Under the pieces are notes generated by a model, which was not told the origin of the DNA, did no database searches, and worked only from the letters and a program-made list of their open reading frames with translations. A DNA stretch of 64,000 bases from Acidimicrobiales bacterium. Lineage in GTDB: Bacteria > Actinomycetota > Acidimicrobiia > Acidimicrobiales > MedAcidi-G1. The stretch covers positions 140,142-204,141 of the forward strand of contig JAPKBH010000001.1 of assembly GCA_028823445.1 (NCBI GenBank), given 5' to 3'. The stretch's first letter is position 1; each line of letters starts with the position of its first letter. Shown one piece after another: positions 44,063 through 51,858 of the stretch. The translations under genes were made by a program, and so were the position numbers.

Positions 44063-45268
44063 TTAGATATTGGCCAGACCGCTTTCGAGGTCGGTTACCA
44101 AATCTTGCGCATCTTCGATACCTACCGAAATGCGCACCATGCCGTCAGTGATGCCCGAAGCAGCCCGGTCTTCTGGCGGTACCACCCGATGGGTCATGGA
44201 CGCCGGGTGCTCAACCAAAGTATCGACGTTGCCCAAACTCACCGCTAGTGAGCAGATGCTGAGCCCATCGAGAAACTGGGTGGCGGCGGCGTAACTACCG
44301 AGGTCAATGGTGATCATGGCCCCAAAGTCATCCATTTGTTGCGCTGCTAAAGCGTGCTGCGGATGACTCGCTAACCCAGGCCAAAGCGTTGTTTGTACCT
44401 TTGCATGGTCTTCCAAGAATTCAGCCAAAACCCGAGCATTACTACAGTGCTGTTTCATACGCAGGGGCAAGGTTTTGAGACCAATGCTGGTTAGCCAACA
44501 ATCAAAGGGGCTCGGTACGGCACCGACAAAACGAATCATCGAACCAGCACCGGTATCCATAAACTCGGCGTCGGCGCTAACCACTGCCCCGCCTAAGACC
44601 GTGCCGTGGCCGTTGATGTACTTGGTGGTGCTGTGTACCACCACATCGGCTCCCAAGGTTAAAGGGCGCTGCAAAATGGGGGTAGCAAACGTGTTATCAA
44701 CCACTACTTTCGCCCCATGGGCGTGAGCCAATTCGGCGGTCCGAGCAATGTCAATAACGGTCATGGTGGGGTTGGCTGGGGTTTCTAAATAGACCACCGT
44801 GGTTTCTGGGTGGGCAGCCAACTCTTGTTCTAAAAGGTCCGGGTCTAAAAGAGACACCCTGGTATTGGTGACTTGATAGTTGGGGAGCACGTCAGAGATC
44901 AAGTGATCGGTGGAGCCATACAACGCTCGTTGGGTAATAACGTGATCACCAGATTTAGTGAGGCCCAGCAGCGCTGCGCTGATTGCCCCCATGCCTGAGC
45001 CAAATATTTCTGCGGTTACCGGTTCGCTACCGGGGTAATCGAAACCTTCCAAAGCAGCGATCTTGGCTGCTAACGCTTGGCGGGTTGGGTTGGACCCGCG
45101 GGAGTACATGTGGCCAGCCGTTTCGCCGTTTCCGTAGGATTCAACGGCTGCGGCATCAGCAAAAGTAAACGTCGAGGTCTGATGGATGGGCGCCACGTGG
45201 GCCCCCGATGGGTCGTGGGGCTCGCCGGCGTGCACTGCTTGGGTGGCTAGTTGATGTTTTTCGCTCAT
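44063..45268 (-). CDS. Cys/Met metabolism PLP-dependent enzyme (methionine gamma-lyase or cystathionine gamma-synthase type)
   Basis: 401 residues, trans-sulfuration family. PLP lysine in VVVHSTTKYINGHG near residue 210; other cofactor contacts in YSRGSNPTRQALAAKIAALE, GSGMGAISAAL and DNTFATP. The length and SLGNVDTLVEHPASMTH are shared by several subclasses. The position of the methionine gamma-lyase Cys in ALYGSTDHL holds Ser, so a lyase role is uncertain. It overlaps the start of the amidase by four bases downstream of it, so the two are coupled with PhyH upstream. Confidence 0.88.
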   Translation of the reverse strand: MSEKHQLATQAVHAGEPHDPSGAHVAPIHQTSTFTFADAAAVESYGNGETAGHMYSRGSNPTRQALAAKIAALEGFDYPGSEPVTAEIFGSGMGAISAALLGLTKSGDHVITQRALYGSTDHLISDVLPNYQVTNTRVSLLDPDLLEQELAAHPETTVVYLETPANPTMTVIDIARTAELAHAHGAKVVVDNTFATPILQRPLTLGADVVVHSTTKYINGHGTVLGGAVVSADAEFMDTGAGSMIRFVGAVPSPFDCWLTSIGLKTLPLRMKQHCSNARVLAEFLEDHAKVQTTLWPGLASHPQHALAAQQMDDFGAMITIDLGSYAAATQFLDGLSICSLAVSLGNVDTLVEHPASMTHRVVPPEDRAASGITDGMVRISVGIEDAQDLVTDLESGLANI

Positions 45269-46725
45269 GTGTTTTCCTTCTTTTGGTTTTGTTCGATCAC
45301 CGTGGCTGCCTGATACAAGAGGGTCTCACTGTTCATCGGCCCAATAAGCATCAGGCCGATGGGTAGCCCGTCGCTGAACCCGCAGGGTAGCGACAGAGCA
45401 GGGTGACCGGTGTTGTTGAAAGGCCAAGTGTTGCTTAGCGGTTCACCAGAGAGGGCCATTACTTCGGCTAACCCGGCTTCGGGCCCCGGCAGTCGAGTGG
45501 CCCGCATGGGGGTGGTAGGCATAACCAGCAAATCGAAATCTTCTAGTGCAGCGTCGTAGGCGGCCCGCAGTTGATGCGTTTCGTTGAGCGCTCGCCCAAC
45601 TAAAGCGGTGCCGTGGCGTTGCCGCAAAATCTCACGAGACACCAACGAGACTTGTACTGATTGAGGCAAATCATTGGGGCGGGTACGCCACAAGGCTTGC
45701 TGGCGCAAAAATGCTTCGTCCACTGGTTCGCCGCCCAAGGCTTGACCGTCGTTGGTGAAAATGTTGTCTATGACCAACTGAGCCAAGGCCGCAGAGATCG
45801 GTGCGCCGGCGAGATGGAGAGGTATCGAGACCTCACTTACCGTGGCCCCTTGACCGGACAGTTGGTGCACAGTCGCCCGGACAGAGTCATCAACCACAGT
45901 TTCCGAGGTGGGGCGACCAAACCCTTCACTAACCAGACCGATGCGTAAGCCTTGAACCCCTGAAGTTTTGGGCAACACCTGGTCGCTATCGGCCAGCACC
46001 GAAAGCACTAAAGCATTTTCTGCCACCGTTCGAGTAATCGGCCCGACATGGTCGATGCCGGGGGCCATGCCGAGAATCCCGGTATAAGGCACCAGGCCGT
46101 GCGTAGCTTTCATGCCCACTAAGCCGCAAAAAGAGGCTGGCACCCGCACCGACCCGCCTTGGTCGCACCCTAAAGCGTAGTCCACTCCCCCGCTGGCCAC
46201 CAAAGCAGCACTCCCCGACGATGACCCTCCGGCCGAGCGTTCAGGGTCGTGCGGGTTTAATACCGGGCCGGTGTCGCTCACGTGGCTGCCCCCGGAAAAG
46301 CAATAAGCATTGCAGGTGGATTTTCCGGCGATGGTAGCTCCGGCGCCCAGAAGCCGGGTAACCACCGTGGCGTCAACTTGCGGAATATAACCTTCAAGAA
46401 TTTTTGTGCCGTTCATGAGGGGTACGCCGGCCACCCGAATGTTGTCTTTGATAGCGACGGTTTGCCCCGCTAACGGCCCGGAGGTGGCCTCGGTTATCTC
46501 GGTGCGCACATACCAAGCGTTAAGGGGGTTCTCTTGCGCCGAGGGAACCGACCATTGGCGACGCACCGACTCTTGGTGGCTGGTGGGAAAATCAAGGATT
46601 CCTTCGGCGTCAGCTACTTGCTGCTGCACGGCAGCCACATAAGCCTCTGGTTCGTCAATGGCGAGACCTAAGGCTTGCGCCCGATCAAGGATTTCTTGAG
46701 ATTCGAGAGGTTTATCGGGGAGCAT
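45265..46725 (-). CDS. Amidase signature family hydrolase (nitrile-hydratase-linked amidase type)
   Basis: 486 residues from ATG 46725, MLPDKPLESQEIL. The open frame extends about 129 codons further, but that part lies over the phytanoyl-CoA dioxygenase gene in another frame and has unlike, Cys- and Arg-rich composition. Catalytic Lys in TVAIKDNIRVAG, signature RSAGGSSSGSAALVA, nucleophile in CDQGGSVRVPASFCG. It resembles amidases paired with nitrile hydratase in Rhodococcus, though none is seen here. Starts 14 bases inside the end of phyH-like gene, hence coupled. Confidence 0.87.
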   Translation of the reverse strand: MLPDKPLESQEILDRAQALGLAIDEPEAYVAAVQQQVADAEGILDFPTSHQESVRRQWSVPSAQENPLNAWYVRTEITEATSGPLAGQTVAIKDNIRVAGVPLMNGTKILEGYIPQVDATVVTRLLGAGATIAGKSTCNAYCFSGGSHVSDTGPVLNPHDPERSAGGSSSGSAALVASGGVDYALGCDQGGSVRVPASFCGLVGMKATHGLVPYTGILGMAPGIDHVGPITRTVAENALVLSVLADSDQVLPKTSGVQGLRIGLVSEGFGRPTSETVVDDSVRATVHQLSGQGATVSEVSIPLHLAGAPISAALAQLVIDNIFTNDGQALGGEPVDEAFLRQQALWRTRPNDLPQSVQVSLVSREILRQRHGTALVGRALNETHQLRAAYDAALEDFDLLVMPTTPMRATRLPGPEAGLAEVMALSGEPLSNTWPFNNTGHPALSLPCGFSDGLPIGLMLIGPMNSETLLYQAATVIEQNQKKENT

Positions 46726-47575
46726 CTTGTTGATCAAAAAATGAGGCGGTAACGGGCATTTGGGGACGCGGAACATCGAAATCCATGCTGCGAATGCGCC
46801 CGCTACGCTGCCCAGCGACCAGCAAGCCTTCATACTCGGTGGGCATAGGGTTCGGGGCGCAAGGCACAGCATCGTCGGCCGAGTAAACCGAAATAAACAA
46901 GGTACGCGGCAGGTCAGAGCGGTTGGCTGCAGAGCCATGCAAAAGACGAGTGTGCATAAGACACACAGAGCCCGCCGACCCCGTACAGAGCACCGCTTTT
47001 TCTTTGCTTTGTTCAACCACTTGGTCGGCCACTGCACCGGTAAATAATCCTTCATGCCAAAGGCTATAAAGCGGGCCTCGGTGTGAACCCGGCACCACCT
47101 CGAGGGCACCATTTTCTTCGGTCACTTCGTCAATCATCAACAAAGCGGTCACTAGGTCGTCGTTGGTGTGTGGGGTGTAAGGAAAATCTTGATGCCACTT
47201 GACTTCGGTGTGGCCGCCCGGTTGCTTGGAGTTGATCTTGGTGTGGTGCAGTTTGACATTTGGCCCGATGAGGTCCACCACACAGTCAGCCATATGACTG
47301 TCGGCCATGGTTTGGTAGTAGGCCGCTGAGGCTTCCACCGGGGCGTTCACCCGACGCAACCGGGGTTGGTCTGCGGTGTGGCCGCTTTCCATATCGAAAC
47401 GAGGGCGGCCGTCGAGCGTGTCGCCGTAGGGAGCCTCATGGCTGCGGCTCTCTTGTACCCAGGCCGCGAAATCTTCTTGCATTTGTAGTAACAACTCGGT
47501 ACTTACCGCTTGGTCCACTACCAAAAACCCGTCACGCCAAAACTGGTCTTTTTGTTCTTGAGTTAAGGCAGGCAT
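46712..47575 (-). CDS. Phytanoyl-CoA dioxygenase family protein
   Basis: Fe(II)/2-oxoglutarate dioxygenase, 287 residues from ATG 47575 (MPALTQEQKDQFWRDGFLVV), with AAAGGAA before it. The first iron ligands are HQD in KWHQDFPYTPH, and the distal His is in LLHGSAANRSDLPR with the nearby Arg for 2OG. VPGSHRGPL is also typical. PhyH-family members act on many acyl-CoA and free small molecules, such as ectoine. The operon partners are an amidase and a PLP enzyme. Divergent from the AspH-like oxygenase. Confidence 0.9.
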   Translation of the reverse strand: MPALTQEQKDQFWRDGFLVVDQAVSTELLLQMQEDFAAWVQESRSHEAPYGDTLDGRPRFDMESGHTADQPRLRRVNAPVEASAAYYQTMADSHMADCVVDLIGPNVKLHHTKINSKQPGGHTEVKWHQDFPYTPHTNDDLVTALLMIDEVTEENGALEVVPGSHRGPLYSLWHEGLFTGAVADQVVEQSKEKAVLCTGSAGSVCLMHTRLLHGSAANRSDLPRTLFISVYSADDAVPCAPNPMPTEYEGLLVAGQRSGRIRSMDFDVPRPQMPVTASFFDQQDAPR

Positions 47576-47651
47576 AAGCGTTCCTTTTGTCGGGTTCTGG
47601 CAGTCTAGACTCCGGGGCGAAAGCACCAAGAACCCCGCAAGGAGATTTCTC

Positions 47652-48317
47652 GTGGCCACTAGCGTAGAAAAAGATCAGCGATCCATGGCTCAGTGGCTCG
47701 GCAACGTCCCCGACAAAGAGGCCGTTAAAAACTTTGTGCACGGGTCGGGTATTGATTTGCTGGATTTGCGTTTCGACATCAATGAGTTAAAGACCGCCTT
47801 AAGCGACCTTCGCCAGACAACAGATTTCACGGCGGCTGCCGAAGCCGACAGTTTCGGAGCGCTAGCGGTTACCCGCCGGCCAGGGGTTGAAGTGCCTACC
47901 GCCAACGATTTGTCTGGGCTCTACTGGCTACGGGCCGACGACCGCTACCAAGAAGAACCTCGCGAAGAGGCCGTAAACGAAGCCGCCTTCACCGAGTTAG
48001 TTCCTACCTTTGTCGGGACCTACTTTGAACACGTTCATCAAGAGTTGACGGCCCGCTTCCCCATAGGGCGTATGCGTTTGTTGTGGAAAGACCTCTACAA
48101 CTGCAATTCGTGGCACCGAGACCCCGAACCCCGCATTCATGTACCCATCGTGTCTAACCCCGGGTCGCTGTTTGTGGTCAACAATCATTGCACCCACCTT
48201 CCCGCTGATGGTTCGGTGTACTTCACCGACACCCGGGGCTACCACACGGCGCTTAACGGCGGATTAATGGAACGAGTGCATTTGGTAGCTGCAGTTCCTT
48301 GGTGCCCAACAGAGTGA
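47652..48317 (+). CDS. Aspartyl/asparaginyl beta-hydroxylase-like 2OG oxygenase
   Basis: 221 residues from GTG 47652 with AAGGAG 7 bases before it. Core: SWHRDPEPRIHVPIVSNPGSLF (HxD ligands and double-stranded beta helix), then GYHTALNGGLMERVHLVAAVP with the distal His and 2OG-binding Arg. The N-terminal 100 residues show no motif I know. A small-molecule substrate is likely since no secretion signal is seen. Coupled to MmgE/PrpD by overlap. Confidence 0.8.
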   Translation: MATSVEKDQRSMAQWLGNVPDKEAVKNFVHGSGIDLLDLRFDINELKTALSDLRQTTDFTAAAEADSFGALAVTRRPGVEVPTANDLSGLYWLRADDRYQEEPREEAVNEAAFTELVPTFVGTYFEHVHQELTARFPIGRMRLLWKDLYNCNSWHRDPEPRIHVPIVSNPGSLFVVNNHCTHLPADGSVYFTDTRGYHTALNGGLMERVHLVAAVPWCPTE

Positions 48318-49642
48318 GCAAGCTGGCTGAGTTCGCTTTAGATCTCACCTTTGACGACCTCCCCGACTCGGTGGTGGCCTTTACCCAACGCTGCCTGCTC
48401 GATGTTCTGGGGGTTGCCGCTTCGGGCACGACCACCGATTTATCAATACTCATTCGCCAACATGCGGTAGAGCAGTTTGCTTCGGGTGGCCGGCCCGCCC
48501 GCTTGCTCTTCGATGGTCGGCCGGTAAGCGCTGCGGGGGCCACCTTGGCTGGCGGCATGACCATTGATGCCATCGATGCCCACGACGGTCACAAACTCAC
48601 CAAAGGGCATGTGGGCTGCGGGGTAGTACCGGCCGTTCTGGCCCTCGGGCAAGCCGAAACCATCATGGAGTCTCGCGAACTGCTCACCATGGTGGCTGTG
48701 GGCTACGAAATCGGCACTCGAGCAGGCATCGCTATGCACCAGACGGTGCCCGATTATCACTCTTCGGGAGCATCCATATCTTTAGCAACCGCAGCGCTGG
48801 GGGCACGAGCCCTCGGTCTTGACGGTCGGGGCCTGGCCGAAGCACTAGGTATTGCCGAGTATCACGGCCCACGCAGCCAAATGATGCGGGTCATCGACCA
48901 CCCCACCATGGTAAAAGACGGTTCAGGGTGGGGTGCAATGGCCGGGGTAAGCGCGGCCTACCTGGCGGCTAATGGGTTTACCGGGGCGCCGGCCATCACC
49001 GTGGAAAGCCCAGAAGTCAACGACCTTTGGCAAGACCTGGGCAGCAACTGGCGTATTTTTGAGCAGTACTTTAAGCCTCACCCGGTCTGCCGGTGGGCAC
49101 AACCTGCCGTAGAAGCAGCGTTGGCTCTACGCCAAAAACATGGTTTGGATGGTTCTGAGATTTCTGAAATCAAGATCACCACTTTCCACGAGGCCTTTCG
49201 CTTAGCCACCGTGGCACCCACTTGTACAGAACAAGCCCAATACAGTTTGCCCTTTTCGGTAGGGGCCGCTCTGGCCCATGGGCAACTTGGTGTACAAGAA
49301 ATAACCAAAAGTGGCCTCACCGACCCAGAAAGTTTGCGTTTAGCAGCGGCCATCACCATTGTAGAGAGCCCGGGATTCAACGCAGCTTTTCCGGCGCAAC
49401 GCTTTGCCCAAGTTTCATTAATCTGCCAAGACGGAACGACCTTTGTCTCGCCCGTAACCGAGCCTCGGGGTGACCCAGAAAACCATCTGTCGTCGGCGGA
49501 GATTAACGAAAAGTTTCACCGCCTGGCCGACCCCATCTTGGGCACACATAGAGCCCATGCGCTCCGTAGTCAGGTGGCCGCACTTTCTGATGGTGGGGAA
49601 ACCACCACTTTGCTTTCACTGCTTACCGAACCGGTGGCCTGA
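48314..49642 (+). CDS. MmgE/PrpD family protein
   Basis: 2-methylcitrate dehydratase-like fold, about 442 residues. Start taken at GTG 48314, which overlaps the stop of the upstream oxygenase (GTGA); TTG 48299 and GTG 48302 are in frame too. Family marks are DAHDGHKLTKGHVGCGVVPAVLAL near residue 95, AVGYEIGTRAG, and YFKPHPVCRWAQPAVEAAL. The family also includes aconitate decarboxylase-like and other dehydratases of unknown substrate. Its 3' end overlaps the convergent IPNS-like gene by 73 bases. Confidence 0.88.
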   Translation: MSKLAEFALDLTFDDLPDSVVAFTQRCLLDVLGVAASGTTTDLSILIRQHAVEQFASGGRPARLLFDGRPVSAAGATLAGGMTIDAIDAHDGHKLTKGHVGCGVVPAVLALGQAETIMESRELLTMVAVGYEIGTRAGIAMHQTVPDYHSSGASISLATAALGARALGLDGRGLAEALGIAEYHGPRSQMMRVIDHPTMVKDGSGWGAMAGVSAAYLAANGFTGAPAITVESPEVNDLWQDLGSNWRIFEQYFKPHPVCRWAQPAVEAALALRQKHGLDGSEISEIKITTFHEAFRLATVAPTCTEQAQYSLPFSVGAALAHGQLGVQEITKSGLTDPESLRLAAAITIVESPGFNAAFPAQRFAQVSLICQDGTTFVSPVTEPRGDPENHLSSAEINEKFHRLADPILGTHRAHALRSQVAALSDGGETTTLLSLLTEPVA

Positions 49643-50559
49643 AACTTTTCTTTAAGCCACGGCCCGGCTTGGACAGGTTGATAAAGCGCCGGATGCTCGG
49701 CATCTTGGCAAGTGGGAAGACAATCTAGGAAAGCATCCCAGTTGGCCATATGAAAAAAGGCCAAAGATTGCCTTTGTTCTGAAGAAGCGGTGGTTACCCG
49801 GTGCAGGGTAGACCGCCAACGATCGTTCGTCCAGCGAGCAATGGAGTCACCCAGGTTGACCACAAAAACATCTGGGTTGGGGGTAACGCTTTGCCAGTTT
49901 CCCGCTGAGTCTTGGATCTCTAAGCCCGGCACTTGGTCGGTGTGCAACACGGTGAAGGTTCCATAATCAGTATGCGCACCAGCGCGGAGAGCATTCTTAG
50001 GGGCCGCCGGCGAGTGCTTCGGGTAGTTGATGGCCCGTAGCGAACTCATGGGTTGATCAATAAGTGGGACAAAGAAATCCGTCGGGAGGTCCAAGGCCCG
50101 TGCCATGACCGCCATGAGGTGTTCGGCGACTTGCGCCATGGCCGAAAAATACTCTTCTAAGGCGAAACGCAGACCCGAGGGGCGGTCGGGCCAAAGACTG
50201 GGTGAGCGAACCCACGCCTGGTCGGGGTCATCGCCCAGCGAACCCCCACCGGTATCGGGGCCCACCGAAAAGGTTTCTTTCAAATCAGCCGGGCTAGCCA
50301 TGCCCAAGGAGGCGGCCAGTCGTTCGTAGCCCAAAGGGGCGTAGCCGTAGGGGTAGCCATCGGAGGGGAAGGCCACCAGCATTTTTTCTTCGGTTGGCAA
50401 GGCAAAGAACTCCGCTATCGCTTGGCTGGCGGCCGGCAAGGTTTCCGGCGGAATAACCGATTGAGGGATGCTAAAAAAACCGTATTCGGCGCACGCTTGG
50501 CCCAAGGTAGCGGCTTGTCTTTCTGGGCTATCGGCGAAGTCAACGAGGGGGAGGTCCAT
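49570..50559 (-). CDS. Isopenicillin N synthase-like Fe(II)/2OG oxygenase
   Basis: 329 residues, non-haem iron dioxygenase of the 2OG-FeII_Oxy type. N-terminal DIOX_N region MDLPLVDFADSPERQ and YGFFSIPQ, HxD in GAHTDYGTFTVLH near residue 193, distal His in WRSTLHRVTT and Arg in EQRQSLAFF. The last 24 residues (after LKEKFQ) are Ser/Val-rich and lie antisense to the end of the MmgE gene. A TAGCGT box is 6 bases before the start. No beta-lactam genes nearby; substrate unknown. Confidence 0.88.
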   Translation of the reverse strand: MDLPLVDFADSPERQAATLGQACAEYGFFSIPQSVIPPETLPAASQAIAEFFALPTEEKMLVAFPSDGYPYGYAPLGYERLAASLGMASPADLKETFSVGPDTGGGSLGDDPDQAWVRSPSLWPDRPSGLRFALEEYFSAMAQVAEHLMAVMARALDLPTDFFVPLIDQPMSSLRAINYPKHSPAAPKNALRAGAHTDYGTFTVLHTDQVPGLEIQDSAGNWQSVTPNPDVFVVNLGDSIARWTNDRWRSTLHRVTTASSEQRQSLAFFHMANWDAFLDCLPTCQDAEHPALYQPVQAGPWLKEKFQATGSVSSESKVVVSPPSESAAT

Positions 50560-50565
50560 AGCGGC

Positions 50566-50571
50566 ACGCTA
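50566..50571 (-). promoter_or_regulatory. Putative -10 box (TAGCGT) of leaderless IPNS-like gene
   Basis: TAGCGT on the minus strand, exactly 6 bases before ATG 50559, no Shine-Dalgarno. Confidence 0.55.
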
Positions 50572-50640
50572 ATGGCAAAAAACTAAAGTTTTCCGTCCTG
50601 CGATGCGTGGGGCGACGTCATTTAATGCTAAAACAGGCAG

Positions 50641-51858
50641 GTGAACCCTAACTATTCAGCCGAATCCGACGCTTTTCGCTCCGTTGTAAAAACCTTTCTC
50701 GCCGACAACCTCCCCGATGGGTGGAAAGGCATTGGTGGTCTCGAGCCCGAAGAGATCCACGACTTTTTGATGCACTGGCGGGTCAAGCTGGCGGAAGCTC
50801 GCTTTTTGGCCCCGTCGTGGCCGGTGGAATACGGTGGGGGCGGCATGTCTTCCTTGGAGTCGGTCATCATTGCCGAAGAATTCGAACGGGTTGGGGCCCC
50901 TACCGGTGGCGGCAACGACGCGTTTAGCATTTCTATGTTTGGCAACACCTTGCTCATGTGGGGAACCGATGAGCAAAAAGCAGACTTTCTGCCAAAAATT
51001 ATTAGCGGCGAGTACGTTTTCTGTCAAGGCTATTCCGAACCCGATGCGGGTTCGGACCTCGCTGGGTTGGGTTGCAAAGCCGAACTCGACGGCGACGAAT
51101 GGATAATCAACGGGCAAAAAATATGGACGTCATCGGCCCAGTACGCCAACTGGATATTTGTGCTTTGCCGCACCGACCAAGATGTATCCAAGCACAAGGG
51201 GATTTCCTTTTTAGCCTGCCCGATGGATCAACCTGGCTTAGAGATTCGCCCCATCGCCATGTTGTCCGGTGATACAGAATTCAACGAAACCTTCTTCGAC
51301 GAGGCTCGCACCCCCAAAGAAAACGTGGTGGGTGGAGTAAACAACGGATGGGGCGTGGCCATGACGCTGCTGGGCTTAGAGCGCGGTGAAGCAGCAGCCA
51401 CCATGCCTTTGCAATTCCGAGAAGAAGCGGACAAATTGATGGCCTTAGCCAAGAAACACGGCAAAGCCGACGACCCCCGGATTCGCCAGCGTTTGGCCCA
51501 AGTGCACTGCGAAGTAGAGATTATGCGCTACATGGGTATGCGTACTTTGACCAACTTTTTAGGCGGCGGTCACCCCGGCCCACAAGAATCCACCTTTAAG
51601 TTGTACTGGTCTGAGTATCACAAACGTATGACTGAATTAGCGGTAGACATTTTGGGCGCCGAAGCCATGACCCCCACGGGCTCGTGGCGTGGCCGGGCCT
51701 TCCACGGTGACTGGACGGGTTCGCCCAATACCTCCACCTCTTGGGTGGGAGCCTTCTATAACGCTCGAGCCGGCACCATTTATGCTGGCACCTCACAGGT
51801 ACAGCGCAACATCGTAGGCGAAATGGTGCTCGGCTTACCCAAAGAGCCGCGGGTTTAA
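50641..51858 (+). CDS. Acyl-CoA dehydrogenase family protein
   Basis: FAD-dependent alpha,beta-dehydrogenation of an acyl-CoA; 405 residues from GTG 50641. N-terminal helices, then CQGYSEPDAGSDLAGL (flavin-binding strand region) near residue 130, WIINGQKIWTSSAQYANW near 160, and the C-terminal GTIYAGTSQVQRNIVGE, the block usual in the FadE family. It resembles actinobacterial FadE proteins of cholesterol or branched-acid pathways. Convergent with the sulfatase operon, overlapping by four bases. Confidence 0.93.
   Translation: MNPNYSAESDAFRSVVKTFLADNLPDGWKGIGGLEPEEIHDFLMHWRVKLAEARFLAPSWPVEYGGGGMSSLESVIIAEEFERVGAPTGGGNDAFSISMFGNTLLMWGTDEQKADFLPKIISGEYVFCQGYSEPDAGSDLAGLGCKAELDGDEWIINGQKIWTSSAQYANWIFVLCRTDQDVSKHKGISFLACPMDQPGLEIRPIAMLSGDTEFNETFFDEARTPKENVVGGVNNGWGVAMTLLGLERGEAAATMPLQFREEADKLMALAKKHGKADDPRIRQRLAQVHCEVEIMRYMGMRTLTNFLGGGHPGPQESTFKLYWSEYHKRMTELAVDILGAEAMTPTGSWRGRAFHGDWTGSPNTSTSWVGAFYNARAGTIYAGTSQVQRNIVGEMVLGLPKEPRV

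Noticed and set aside
46726..47112. A 129-codon N-terminal extension of the amidase at 45265.
   Set aside because: It overlaps the PhyH gene in another frame, is Cys/Arg-rich and unlike any amidase, and ATG 46725 gives a normal family start.
49570..50559. A beta-lactam synthesis gene (true isopenicillin N synthase).
   Set aside because: No peptide synthetase or epimerase partner is near; the name only reflects the wider oxygenase family.
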